NCBI GenBank assembly: GCA_023439425.1
Contig: JAEXNZ010000052.1
Span: 1 to 10,091, forward strand
Source of the DNA: Pseudomonadota bacterium
GTDB lineage: Bacteria; Pseudomonadota; Gammaproteobacteria; Xanthomonadales; Xanthomonadaceae
Direction of reading: 5' to 3'
DNA: 10,091 nt
Shown one piece after another: positions 1-7,446 of the stretch; the first letter of the stretch is position 1; every line of letters begins with the position of its first letter. A program made the position numbers and the translations under genes. Under the pieces are notes generated by a model that worked only from the letters and a program-made list of their open reading frames with translations, was not told the origin of the DNA and did no database searches.

Positions 1-101
1 CTGTAAAGCTTCTCGCCCGCCGCCGGATCCTCCTTCGACCACGCAGCCGGTGCCAGCATCGAACCACACAGCGCTACAGCAGACATCAGCATCACTTTCA
101 C
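1..101 (-). CDS. Exported c-type cytochrome-like protein, N-terminal fragment
   Basis: Only the first 33 codons are present; the gene continues past the left edge. The start is GTG at 101-99, preceded by a strong Shine-Dalgarno GAAGGAG (116-110) with 8 nt spacing. The N-terminus is a hydrophobic signal peptide (VKVMLMSAVALCGSMLAPAA), then a short hydrophilic stretch ending KEDPAAGEKLY. The 'AGEKLY' segment just after a signal peptide is the usual run-in to the CxxCH haem motif of small c-type cytochromes, but that motif would lie outside the window, so the family call is an inference. It starts 20 nt after the stop of the exported TIM-barrel gene and so is very probably in the same operon. 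In that context it could accept electrons from a periplasmic sugar dehydrogenase. An unrelated secreted protein is the alternative. Confidence 0.6.
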   Translation of the reverse strand, partial: MKVMLMSAVALCGSMLAPAAWSKEDPAAGEKLY

Positions 102-121
102 AACACAAACTCCTTCGCTTG

Positions 122-988
122 CTAGCGCTTTGCGCGGGCGGGCAGGGTGACGGTCAGGTGTTCACGCAGGTACTCGGCCCCGGTGTTGATGATGGCCGCA
201 GGGTCACGCGGCTGGTCATGCTCGACGATATACCACTGCACCTTGGCATCCGCTGCGGCCGGCAGGATCACGTTCCAGTCGAGCGTGCCCTGACCAACGG
301 CAGCGAATCCGCCTTCGTCCTTGTTCTGCCCCTTGGGAGCGTTGTCCTTGGCGTGCACGGCGAACATGCGGCCGTTGAACTTCTTCAGCATCACCGCCGG
401 GTCGTAGCCCGCGCGCGCGACCCAGGCCAGGTCCAGCTCGGTCTGCAGGTCGGGACCGGCTGCTGCGAACAGCAGTTCCAGCCCTGTTTTGCCGTTGAAG
501 TCGACCAGTTCGAAGTCGTGGTTGTGGTAGGCCAGGTGCATGCCCTGGGCCTTCACTCGCGCGGCCAGCTGGCCGAGTTCCTTGCCCAGCGCACTCCAGC
601 CGGCCGCATCCTTCGGGCGGTCATTCTCGTTCAGATACGGCACCACCAGCGTGGTGTTTCCGATCGCACGGTTGAAGGCGATTGCGCTGTCCAGGTCTTT
701 GCGCAGGTCGGCCAGCTGCGTATGCGATGAGATCGCCTTGATCGAATACCGATCCAGCAGCTGCTTGAGTTCAGCGGCGCTGACGTTCTGCGTGCCTACG
801 GTTTCCACCGCACGCACGCCGGCGTCGTGGACGATCTTCAATTGTTGATCGAGCGAGCCGGCATTGCGCAGCGTGTACATCTGCACCGCGATGGGCTTCT
901 GCGGACCTGTAATGTCAGCCGCAAAGGCGGGCAGGGCGGCAAGCAACAGAAACGCAAGAGGCAGGGTCCGGCGTGTACGGGTCTTCAT
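122..988 (-). CDS. Exported sugar phosphate isomerase/epimerase-like TIM-barrel protein
   Basis: The product is 288 aa, of the xylose isomerase-like TIM-barrel (AP-endonuclease 2 fold) superfamily. The ATG at 988 is chosen because GGAGGAG lies 6 nt upstream and a clean signal peptide follows: MKTRTRR, a Leu-rich core, and ALPAFA before ADITGP, with cleavage near residue 23 or 24. The longer in-frame start at 1060 would bury this signal and overlap the upstream gene. Barrel motifs include VET (E62), YHNHDFE (155-160), ELDLAWV (E184, D186), VHAKD (H212, D215) and YIVEHD (E256), matching the acidic and His metal ligands of the fold. The family acts on sugars, keto-sugars or inositols with a divalent metal; the exact reaction is not readable here. 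Export to the periplasm is the notable point, since cytosolic sugar phosphates would not be met there. The RR pair loosely resembles a Tat signal, but the very hydrophobic core favours Sec. It starts 19 nt after the oxidoreductase stop. Confidence 0.88.
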   Translation of the reverse strand: MKTRTRRTLPLAFLLLAALPAFAADITGPQKPIAVQMYTLRNAGSLDQQLKIVHDAGVRAVETVGTQNVSAAELKQLLDRYSIKAISSHTQLADLRKDLDSAIAFNRAIGNTTLVVPYLNENDRPKDAAGWSALGKELGQLAARVKAQGMHLAYHNHDFELVDFNGKTGLELLFAAAGPDLQTELDLAWVARAGYDPAVMLKKFNGRMFAVHAKDNAPKGQNKDEGGFAAVGQGTLDWNVILPAAADAKVQWYIVEHDQPRDPAAIINTGAEYLREHLTVTLPARAKR

Positions 989-1007
989 CAAGCACTCCTC
1001 CGGGAAA

Positions 1008-2132
<1,125 letters not shown>

Positions 2133-2144
2133 CGGTATGCGTCC

Positions 2145-3362
2145 TCAAGGGGCGGTGGAGGTGGCGGCCACGACCGGGCGGTCGCGGAACAGCAGCAGGA
2201 AGGCGATCAGCACCAGCAGCGCGACGCCGGCTGGGAACAGCCAGATCTTTTCCCAGTCAGGTCCGGCCGCCGTGGTGTAGTGCTCGACCACCGCGCCCGA
2301 CAGGAAGGTGCCGATCAGCATGCCCACGCCATACGTGGCCAGGGTGATGAAGCCCTGCGCGCTGCTGCGCGCGTCGGGGCCGGCGTGCGCATCGGTATAG
2401 ATCTGCCCGGTGACGAAGAAGAAGTCGTAGCAGATGCCGTGCAGCACGATGCCGATAACCAGCAGGGAGAACGCGCCGCCGGCATCGCCAAAGGCGAACA
2501 TCACATAGCGCACCACCCATGCGGCCATGCCCACGGCCAGCATTGTTTTCACGCCCAGCCGCACGAACAGGAACGGCATTGCCAGCATCAGCAGCACTTC
2601 GGACACCTGGCCGAGCGACTGCAGGCCGGCCGCACCGCGCACGCCCAGGTCGTTGAGATAAGGATTGGTGAAGTTGTAGTAGAACGCCAAGGGAATGCAG
2701 ATGGCGATGGAGGCCAGGAAGAACACCAGATAGGAGCGCGACTTCAGCAATCGCAGCGAGTCCAGTCCGAGGATCTTGCCCAGCCCGGCATCACGCTGCT
2801 GCGCCAGCGGCGGGGTGTGCGGCAGGGAGAAGGCATACAGCCCCAGCAGCAGCGACGCCAGCGCCGCCATCTGGAAGGTCAGCTCCAGCCGGTGCGCCTG
2901 CTCCCAGCCCAGCCAGCCGATCAGCACGCCGGCCACGATCCAGCCGACACTGCCGGCCACGCGCACCAGCGGGAACTGCTTCTCCGGCGACTGCATGTGC
3001 CGCATCGCCACGCTGTTGGCCAGCGCCAGAGTCGGCATGAACAGCAGCATGTAGCCCATGACACAGGCGAAGAACGTGTTGAAGTCGGTGGCCGTGGAGG
3101 CAAACCACATCAGCACGGCACCGGCCAGATGCAGCACCCCGAGAATGCGCTGCGCGGCGAAGTAGCGATCGGCAATCAGGCCGACCAGGAACGGGGCGAC
3201 GATGGCCCCGATGGACTGGCTGAGGAAGGCGGTGGCCACCTGGCTGGCGCTGGCCTGCAGCGGGCCCTGCACCAGATACGTGCCCAGGGTGACGAACCAG
3301 GCCCCCCAGATGAAGAACTGCAGAAACATCATCGCGCCCAAGCGCGACATGGTGTGCGTCAT
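2145..3362 (-). CDS. MFS permease, nucleoside:H+ symporter-like family
   Basis: The product is a 405-aa, very hydrophobic inner-membrane protein with about 12 predicted helices, the length of NupG/XapB-type nucleoside:H+ symporters (about 418 aa in E. coli). Family-like features are the N-terminal FLQFFIWGAWFVTLGTYL (13-30), the MFS loop GLIADRYF (61-68), PLVRVAGSVGWI (131-142), and YDFFFVTGQIYTD in the second half. Although named for nucleosides, members of this group also sit in sugar-catabolic loci, and the neighbours here argue for a sugar, keto-sugar or glycoside substrate; that part is inference. The ATG at 3362 is preceded by GGGAGGGG. It starts 27 nt after the stop of the first TIM-barrel gene and ends 12 nt before the oxidoreductase, consistent with one transcript. 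Confidence 0.9.
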   Translation of the reverse strand: MTHTMSRLGAMMFLQFFIWGAWFVTLGTYLVQGPLQASASQVATAFLSQSIGAIVAPFLVGLIADRYFAAQRILGVLHLAGAVLMWFASTATDFNTFFACVMGYMLLFMPTLALANSVAMRHMQSPEKQFPLVRVAGSVGWIVAGVLIGWLGWEQAHRLELTFQMAALASLLLGLYAFSLPHTPPLAQQRDAGLGKILGLDSLRLLKSRSYLVFFLASIAICIPLAFYYNFTNPYLNDLGVRGAAGLQSLGQVSEVLLMLAMPFLFVRLGVKTMLAVGMAAWVVRYVMFAFGDAGGAFSLLVIGIVLHGICYDFFFVTGQIYTDAHAGPDARSSAQGFITLATYGVGMLIGTFLSGAVVEHYTTAAGPDWEKIWLFPAGVALLVLIAFLLLFRDRPVVAATSTAP

Positions 3363-3389
3363 GGCTACCCCTCCCAGGGCGGTAATGGC

Positions 3390-4442
3390 TCAGATTCCCA
3401 GCATGTGGCGCAGTGATTGCGGGTCGGTACCGCTGTCGGCGAAGTCGTCGAAGGCGCGTTCGGTGACCCGGATGAGGTGGTCGCGGATGAACGCGGCACC
3501 CTCGCGCGCGCCGTCTTCCGGGTGCTTCAGGCAGCACTCCCACTCCAGCACCGCCCAGCCCGGGAAGTCGTACTGCGCGAACTTCGAGAAGATCACCTTG
3601 AAGTCGATCTGACCGTCGCCCAGCGAACGGAATCGCCCCGGACGATCTATCCAGTCCTGGTAGCCGCCATAGACGCCACTGCGCGCGCTGGGCCGATACT
3701 CGGCGTCCTTGACGTGGAAGATGCCGATGCGCGCGTGGTAGCGGTCGATGAAGCCCAGGTAGTCCATCTGCTGCAGCAGCAGATGGCTGGGGTCGTAGAG
3801 AATCTTGGCGCGGGGATGGTGGTGGACCACGTCGAGGAAGCGCTCGAAGGTGGCACCGTCATGCAGGTCCTCGCCTGGGTGGATCTCGAAGCAGAGGTCA
3901 ACGCCGCATTCGTCAAAGGTGTCCAGAATCGGCCGCCAGCGGCGACCCAGCTCGGCGAAGGCTTCGTCCACCAGCCCCGGCGGGCGCTGTGGCCAGGGAT
4001 AGAAGTAGGGCCAGGCCAGCGCGCCTGAGAAGGTGGCATGCGCGGTCAGTCCGAGGCGCTGGCTGGCCTTGGCGGCCAGTTTCAGCTGCTCTACGGCCCA
4101 GGCCTGGCGGGCCGCCGGATCACCGCGCTTGTCCGCTGGCGCAAAACCGTCGAACAGGCTGTCATAGGCGGGATGCACCGCGACCAGCTGCCCCTGCAGG
4201 TGGGTGGACAGTTCCGTGATCTGCACGCCATGCCCCGCCAGCATGCCGGCGATGTCGTCGCAGTACGTCTGGCTGCGTGCTGCCTCGGCCAGATCGAACA
4301 GGTGCGGCGCGCTGGTCGGCACTTGTACGCCAGAATAGCCCAGCCCCGCGGCCCATCCGGCCAGCGTGTCGAGCCGATCAAAAGGAGCTGTGTCGCCGAT
4401 GAACTGTGCCAGGAACAGGGCCGGGCCCTTGAGCGTCTTCAA
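3390..4442 (-). CDS. Cytoplasmic sugar phosphate isomerase/epimerase-like TIM-barrel enzyme
   Basis: From the TTG at 4442 the product is 350 aa (MKTLKGPALFLAQF...). That start is preferred over the in-frame TTG at 4463 because the latter lies inside the operator palindrome, adds an unlikely MHRGRNT leader, and lacks the GAGGG Shine-Dalgarno that sits 9 nt before 4442. There is no ATG in a suitable place. The fold is the xylose isomerase-like/AP-endonuclease 2 barrel, with metal-ligand motifs ITELSTHL (E77), CFEIHPGE (E186, H188), YDPSH (D217, H220), IFHVKD (H243, D246) and LEWEC (E300, E302). No signal peptide is present. It is the first gene of the minus-strand operon, immediately downstream of the operator, and probably acts on the substrate after uptake by the adjacent permease. 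Epimerisation, isomerisation or keto-sugar elimination/hydrolysis are all possible. It is distinct in length and sequence from the exported barrel at 122-988. Confidence 0.92.
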   Translation of the reverse strand: MKTLKGPALFLAQFIGDTAPFDRLDTLAGWAAGLGYSGVQVPTSAPHLFDLAEAARSQTYCDDIAGMLAGHGVQITELSTHLQGQLVAVHPAYDSLFDGFAPADKRGDPAARQAWAVEQLKLAAKASQRLGLTAHATFSGALAWPYFYPWPQRPPGLVDEAFAELGRRWRPILDTFDECGVDLCFEIHPGEDLHDGATFERFLDVVHHHPRAKILYDPSHLLLQQMDYLGFIDRYHARIGIFHVKDAEYRPSARSGVYGGYQDWIDRPGRFRSLGDGQIDFKVIFSKFAQYDFPGWAVLEWECCLKHPEDGAREGAAFIRDHLIRVTERAFDDFADSGTDPQSLRHMLGI

Positions 4443-4457
4443 CGTGTTTCGCCCTCG

Positions 4458-4473
4458 ATGCAATCGATTGCAT
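4458..4473. promoter_or_regulatory. Probable LacI-family operator (perfect 16-bp palindrome)
   Basis: ATGCAATCGATTGCAT is a perfect palindrome with a central CpG at 4465-4466. Operators of LacI/GalR-family repressors are typically such palindromes, in which a hinge-helix leucine inserts at a central CpG. The regulator encoded next door has that leucine (L54 in ARNLKT). The site lies 15 nt upstream of the first operon gene's start and about 65 nt upstream of lacI, so one site could control both directions. Binding has not been shown; symmetry, CpG centre and position are the evidence. Confidence 0.8.
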
Positions 4474-4477
4474 TATC
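4472..4477 (-). promoter_or_regulatory. Candidate -10 box of the catabolic operon
   Basis: Read on the minus strand, GATAAT (4477-4472) is one base from the sigma-70 -10 consensus and is the best candidate in the lacI/operon spacer. It overlaps the edge of the 16-bp operator, so transcription would start inside the palindrome and a bound repressor would block it. No good -35 hexamer is visible 16-18 nt upstream (GGTCTT at 17 nt), so the promoter may be weak or activator-dependent. Confidence 0.45.
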
Positions 4478-4503
4478 CTAGCAGCGGCTCGCGGAAGACC
4501 TGT

Positions 4504-4516
4504 TGTGCAGTGCACA
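4504..4516. repeat. Inverted repeat TGTGCA-G-TGCACA upstream of lacI
   Basis: A perfect 6-bp inverted repeat around one central G ends 21 nt before the lacI start and just before its Shine-Dalgarno. It is too tight to form a good RNA hairpin, so a protein-binding half-site pair is the more likely meaning if it is functional. It shares TGCA ends with the main operator but not its AATCGATT core. Confidence 0.35.
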
Positions 4517-4537
4517 GCGGAAGGAGGAACTAACGCC

Positions 4538-5569
4538 ATGGCAACCATTTACGACATCGCAAAGCACGTCGGCGTCTCGGCAGGGACGGTGTCGCGGGCG
4601 CTCTCGCGGCCCGACAAAGTGCTGCCGGCCACGCGCGCGCGCATCGAGGAGGCGGTCGCCGCGCTGGGCTATGTGCCCAACACGGTGGCCCGGAACCTCA
4701 AGACCCAGCGCAGCGGCAAGATCCTGGTCACCGTGCCGGACATCGCCAATCCGTTCTTCGCCCAGATCCTGCAGGGCGCGGAGGACGCAGCGCAGGGGGT
4801 GGGCTACGCGGTGCTGCTGGGGGATACCCAGCACCTGCCCGAGCGCGAGGAGCGCTACGCGCAGATGCTCCGGCGCAACGAGGCTGATGGCCTGATCGTG
4901 CTGGGGCATCGGCTGCCGCCGACGGCGCGTGAGATCGTGCGGCAGTTCGCAGATGCTGCGCCGGTGGTGAATGGGTGCGAATTCGACCCGGCTGTGGGGA
5001 TTCCCAGTGTGCATATCGACAATGCCGCCGCTGCGCGCGCGGTGATGGAGCACCTGTATGGGTTGGGGCACGAGCGGATCGCCGTGGTCGGCGGGCCACC
5101 GGACAACCCGTTGCATCAGCAGCGTCTGGAAGGTGTGCGAGGTGTCGCCAAGGCGCGCAAGCGGCTGCGTAGTCTAAGCATTGCACCGGGTGACTTTTCC
5201 CTTGAATCGGGCCACGCAGCGACGCTTGCATTGCTGGAGGGCGCACCCGCTCCGAGCGCAATCTTCTGTTTCAGCGACCAGATGGCGCTGGGGGCGATGG
5301 CGGCCTGCCGGGAGCTCGGCATCCGTGTGCCGGATGACATATCCATTGTCGGCTTCGATGACCTGGCGTCGTCCCGTTACCTCACGCCGCCGTTGACGAC
5401 GGTCCGGCAGCCCATGCGCGAGATCGGCGTCCGTGCGGTCAACCTGCTGCTCGCCCTCATTGATCGGGTGGACGTGCCGCTTCAGCAGACGCTGGACTTT
5501 GAGTTGATGCTACGAGGCTCGACAGCGGCCCCAGCATCGGCAGGAACAACGCTGAAATCCCTACGTTGA
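4538..5569 (+). CDS. LacI-family transcriptional regulator
   Basis: The product is 343 aa, the standard family length. The N-terminal helix-turn-helix reads ATIYDIAKHVGVSAGTVSRAL (residues 2-22), followed by the hinge region PNTVARNLKTQRSG (47-60) with Leu54. The periplasmic-binding-protein-like sensor domain includes VPDIANPFFAQI (66-77), IVGFDDLASSRYLTPPLTTV (270-289) and the closing LRGSTAAP. The ATG at 4538 is chosen over a GTG at 4505 because it begins the canonical MATIYDIA and has AAGGAGG 10 nt upstream. It is divergent from the catabolic operon with a perfect palindromic operator between them, so it most likely represses that operon and perhaps itself until a sugar or keto-sugar inducer binds. 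The 3' end overlaps the convergent Na+/Pi gene by 113 bp, and the last residues (AGTTLKSLR) extend past the usual family end. Confidence 0.95.
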   Translation: MATIYDIAKHVGVSAGTVSRALSRPDKVLPATRARIEEAVAALGYVPNTVARNLKTQRSGKILVTVPDIANPFFAQILQGAEDAAQGVGYAVLLGDTQHLPEREERYAQMLRRNEADGLIVLGHRLPPTAREIVRQFADAAPVVNGCEFDPAVGIPSVHIDNAAAARAVMEHLYGLGHERIAVVGGPPDNPLHQQRLEGVRGVAKARKRLRSLSIAPGDFSLESGHAATLALLEGAPAPSAIFCFSDQMALGAMAACRELGIRVPDDISIVGFDDLASSRYLTPPLTTVRQPMREIGVRAVNLLLALIDRVDVPLQQTLDFELMLRGSTAAPASAGTTLKSLR

Positions 5570-6413
5570 AGAGAAGGTGAGCCAGCGCCACGGCCATGCC
5601 CGGGTCGTTGGCGAATGCCACCACCGCGCGCGAGAATGGTGCCAGGAACGGAAGCAGTATCAGGGCACCCACGGTGTTGAACAGCAGGTTTGCCAACGCA
5701 GTGGCGCGTGCCACCGCCCCCATGGTCAGGCTGACGATCAACGCCGTGGAGGTCGAACCGACATTGGCCCCGACCACCGTCGGGATGGCGGCTTCTGCGG
5801 GCAGCACGCCCTGTTGCACCAGCATGATGGCTACGCCGGTGGTCACACTGCTGGATTGCACCAGTGCGGTGATCAGAACACCGCTCAGCACGCCCAGCCA
5901 CGGCGCAGTGGCAGCGGACAGTCCGTTGCTGAGCCATGGCTGGTCGCGTAGCGGCTGCACCTGCGCGGCCATCAGATCCAGCGCGAACAGAATCAGGCCT
6001 AGATAGAACACAGGCTTGCCCGCCGCGCGCAGCCGGAATGGCAGCGCAGATGCCAGTGCGCCCAGCACGATCAGCAACGGGCCCAGTCCGCCGAGCTTGA
6101 ACGACACCAGCCAGGCCGTGGCGGTGGTGCCCACGTTGGCCCCCAGCAGTACGGCGAGGCTCGCCCGGAACGACAGCAGCGACGCATCCACCAGGGCCAC
6201 GGTCAACGCGGTGACCGCGCTGCTGGACTGCACCACGGCGGTGGCCAGTGCGCCCACCATGAAGCCGCTCCAGCGATGGGCAGTAAGCCGCTGCAGCGAC
6301 GTGCGCAGCATTGACTCGCCACTGCTGCGCAGCTGCTGGGTGAAGCCTTGCAGTCCATACAGAAACAACACCACGGCGGCCACGAGGGTGACGACTGCAG
6401 AGACACTGCTCAT
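5457..6413 (-). CDS. Na+/phosphate cotransporter family protein (short, no PhoU domain)
   Basis: The product is a 318-aa inner-membrane protein with the inverted two-fold repeat of Na+/Pi cotransporters: VQSSSAVTAL (61-70) with GANVGTTATA (91-100), then VQSSSVTTGV (185-194) with GANVGSTSTA (215-224). The QSSS pairs mark the sodium and phosphate sites in this family. E. coli YjbB carries an additional C-terminal PhoU-like region; this protein stops after the membrane domain, so it is either a minimal exporter/importer or a divergent subfamily. The ATG at 6413 is chosen because MSSVSAVVTLVAAVVLFLYG begins the first helix; the upstream in-frame extension to 6623 is Arg/His-rich, non-hydrophobic and overlaps the divergent gene. 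The Shine-Dalgarno is weak. No pho box was recognised, and nothing links it functionally to the sugar operon. Confidence 0.9.
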   Translation of the reverse strand: MSSVSAVVTLVAAVVLFLYGLQGFTQQLRSSGESMLRTSLQRLTAHRWSGFMVGALATAVVQSSSAVTALTVALVDASLLSFRASLAVLLGANVGTTATAWLVSFKLGGLGPLLIVLGALASALPFRLRAAGKPVFYLGLILFALDLMAAQVQPLRDQPWLSNGLSAATAPWLGVLSGVLITALVQSSSVTTGVAIMLVQQGVLPAEAAIPTVVGANVGSTSTALIVSLTMGAVARATALANLLFNTVGALILLPFLAPFSRAVVAFANDPGMAVALAHLLFNVGISALFLPMLGPLSSLVASTQSPASAEAARPPDQ

Positions 6414-6495
6414 ATGGAACCGGGCTGAGGGCGGGCTTGTGATCGTGGCGCAGCGCCGTTGTGAATTGCCAATTGCGACTGAAAGTACGGCGTTT

Positions 6496-6515
6496 CGGCA
6501 CGTCTCAGCGTGCCG
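6496..6515. repeat. Perfect hairpin CGGCACG-6 nt-CGTGCCG
   Basis: A 7-bp GC-rich perfect stem with a 6-nt loop lies in the middle of the divergent spacer. It is followed by only three T residues on the plus strand and three A on the other, so it is a poor intrinsic terminator. With no gene ending nearby, an operator or leader structure is as likely as a terminator. Confidence 0.5.
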
Positions 6516-6573
6516 TTTGCGACATTCGATAGGTTCCGGCCGGTGGTGGAGATCATTCGCGGTAGCTGTTGCG

Positions 6574-6587
6574 TTATCGTGGGGCGG
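6574..6587 (+). promoter_or_regulatory. Promoter-like element, copy 1 (TTATCGTGGGGCGG)
   Basis: This 14-mer is identical to the one at 9156-9169 and both precede plus-strand genes. The TATCGT core may act as a -10 box, giving a start site about 20 nt before the lipoprotein ATG. No clear -35 was seen at 16-18 nt. Confidence 0.4.
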
Positions 6588-6609
6588 ATAGACCGTCAGA
6601 TCGAAATGG

Positions 6610-7368
6610 ATGTCATGCATCATGTCCGAACTTCAAAATGGACGCCGTCGTCGCCTGTTGCTGGCGGCAGTATCCGGCACCGTGCTGCTGTCCGCCTGCG
6701 CGCCGCGCAGATCAGTGCAGGAGCCTGAGAGAGTCCCCACCCCTTCGCTGCAGCCGCTGGGCAGCACCGCCAGTCCGACGGCGTTCATGACCCTCAGCAG
6801 TCCTTCGCGGTCGGAAGAGGCGCTGCAGCAGGTCGTGTATTCGGTGCTGCTGCCGGCGCTGGTGCCGGTCGGCGTGGAACATGCCTACGGTCCGGTCGAG
6901 GGCGTGGTGCAGCTGTGGTACGGGCTGGATCCCAAGGCCCTGGCCCAGTATGGGCTGGACGCGGAGCAGGGGCTGGCGTTGCTGGCAGAAGCGGTAGGCG
7001 GCACGTTGGCCCCTGTGCCTGGTCGCCATTCGCTGCAGGCGTGGACACTGCGACGGCCCGATGCCACCGCGCTGGTGACTGCAGATAGCACGGATCTCGC
7101 CCTGCCTGGCGAGCCGCATGCACCACTCTTCGCGCTGGGGAGTACATTTTTCACATTGGTGCCACCCGCATGGCAGCATCAGTCGCACATCACGATCATG
7201 CTGCAGTCGCGCCGCCGCATCCATCCGACGTTTGCATCCGACTGCGAGCGTCTGCTGCAGCAATCAGGTCTGGATCTGCCTACCGATGTGCAGTTCGTGA
7301 TGGGGGCCTTGATCGCGGGCCAACCTGATGCTTCCAGTGTCCACGTGCAGTTGGGGCCGTTCTGGTAG
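6610..7368 (+). CDS. Putative outer-membrane lipoprotein of unknown function
   Basis: The product is 252 aa and its family was not recognised. The N-terminus is a lipoprotein signal: GRRRR, a hydrophobic stretch (LLLAAVSGTVL) and the lipobox LSAC with Cys30. Residues after the Cys are A and P, not Asp, so sorting to the outer membrane is expected. A Pro/Ser-rich linker (about 33-65) leads to a mixed alpha/beta body including VVQLWYGLDPKALAQYGL (99-116) and a C-terminal part ending VHVQLGPFW. Start choice is uncertain: ATG 6610 and ATG 6622 are both in frame and neither has a good Shine-Dalgarno; the latter gives MSELQNGRRRR and a 25-residue signal. It lies 78 nt before the next same-strand exported protein of unknown function, suggesting they may be linked. 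The opposite-strand frame here is Arg/Gln-rich and not credible. Confidence 0.8.
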   Translation: MSCIMSELQNGRRRRLLLAAVSGTVLLSACAPRRSVQEPERVPTPSLQPLGSTASPTAFMTLSSPSRSEEALQQVVYSVLLPALVPVGVEHAYGPVEGVVQLWYGLDPKALAQYGLDAEQGLALLAEAVGGTLAPVPGRHSLQAWTLRRPDATALVTADSTDLALPGEPHAPLFALGSTFFTLVPPAWQHQSHITIMLQSRRRIHPTFASDCERLLQQSGLDLPTDVQFVMGALIAGQPDASSVHVQLGPFW

Positions 7369-7446
7369 CGGAGGCGCGAGGTGTCGCGTCCTCGCTTCGG
7401 CGTCTATCATGACGGTTATTCTGGAGGTTGATGGATAGGAGATCCC

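Larger units (their letters stand above)
6414..6609. other. Divergent intergenic region between Na+/Pi transporter and lipoprotein genes
   Basis: These 196 bases carry no convincing gene. They must hold the promoters of both flanking genes. Visible structures are a 7-bp perfect hairpin at 6496-6515, a short inverted repeat AATTG-C-CAATT at 6464-6474, and the repeated element TTATCGTGGGGCGG at 6574-6587, close to the lipoprotein start. Confidence 0.7.

Noticed and set aside
6414..6623. 70-residue N-terminal extension of the Na+/Pi transporter
   Set aside because: It is non-hydrophobic, unlike the family, and overlaps the start of the divergent lipoprotein gene; the first helix starts right after ATG 6413.
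7376..7395. Hairpin GCGAGG-8 nt-CCTCGC after the lipoprotein gene, considered as a terminator
   Set aside because: The stem is only 6 bp with a large loop and no T-tract follows, so I do not call a terminator.
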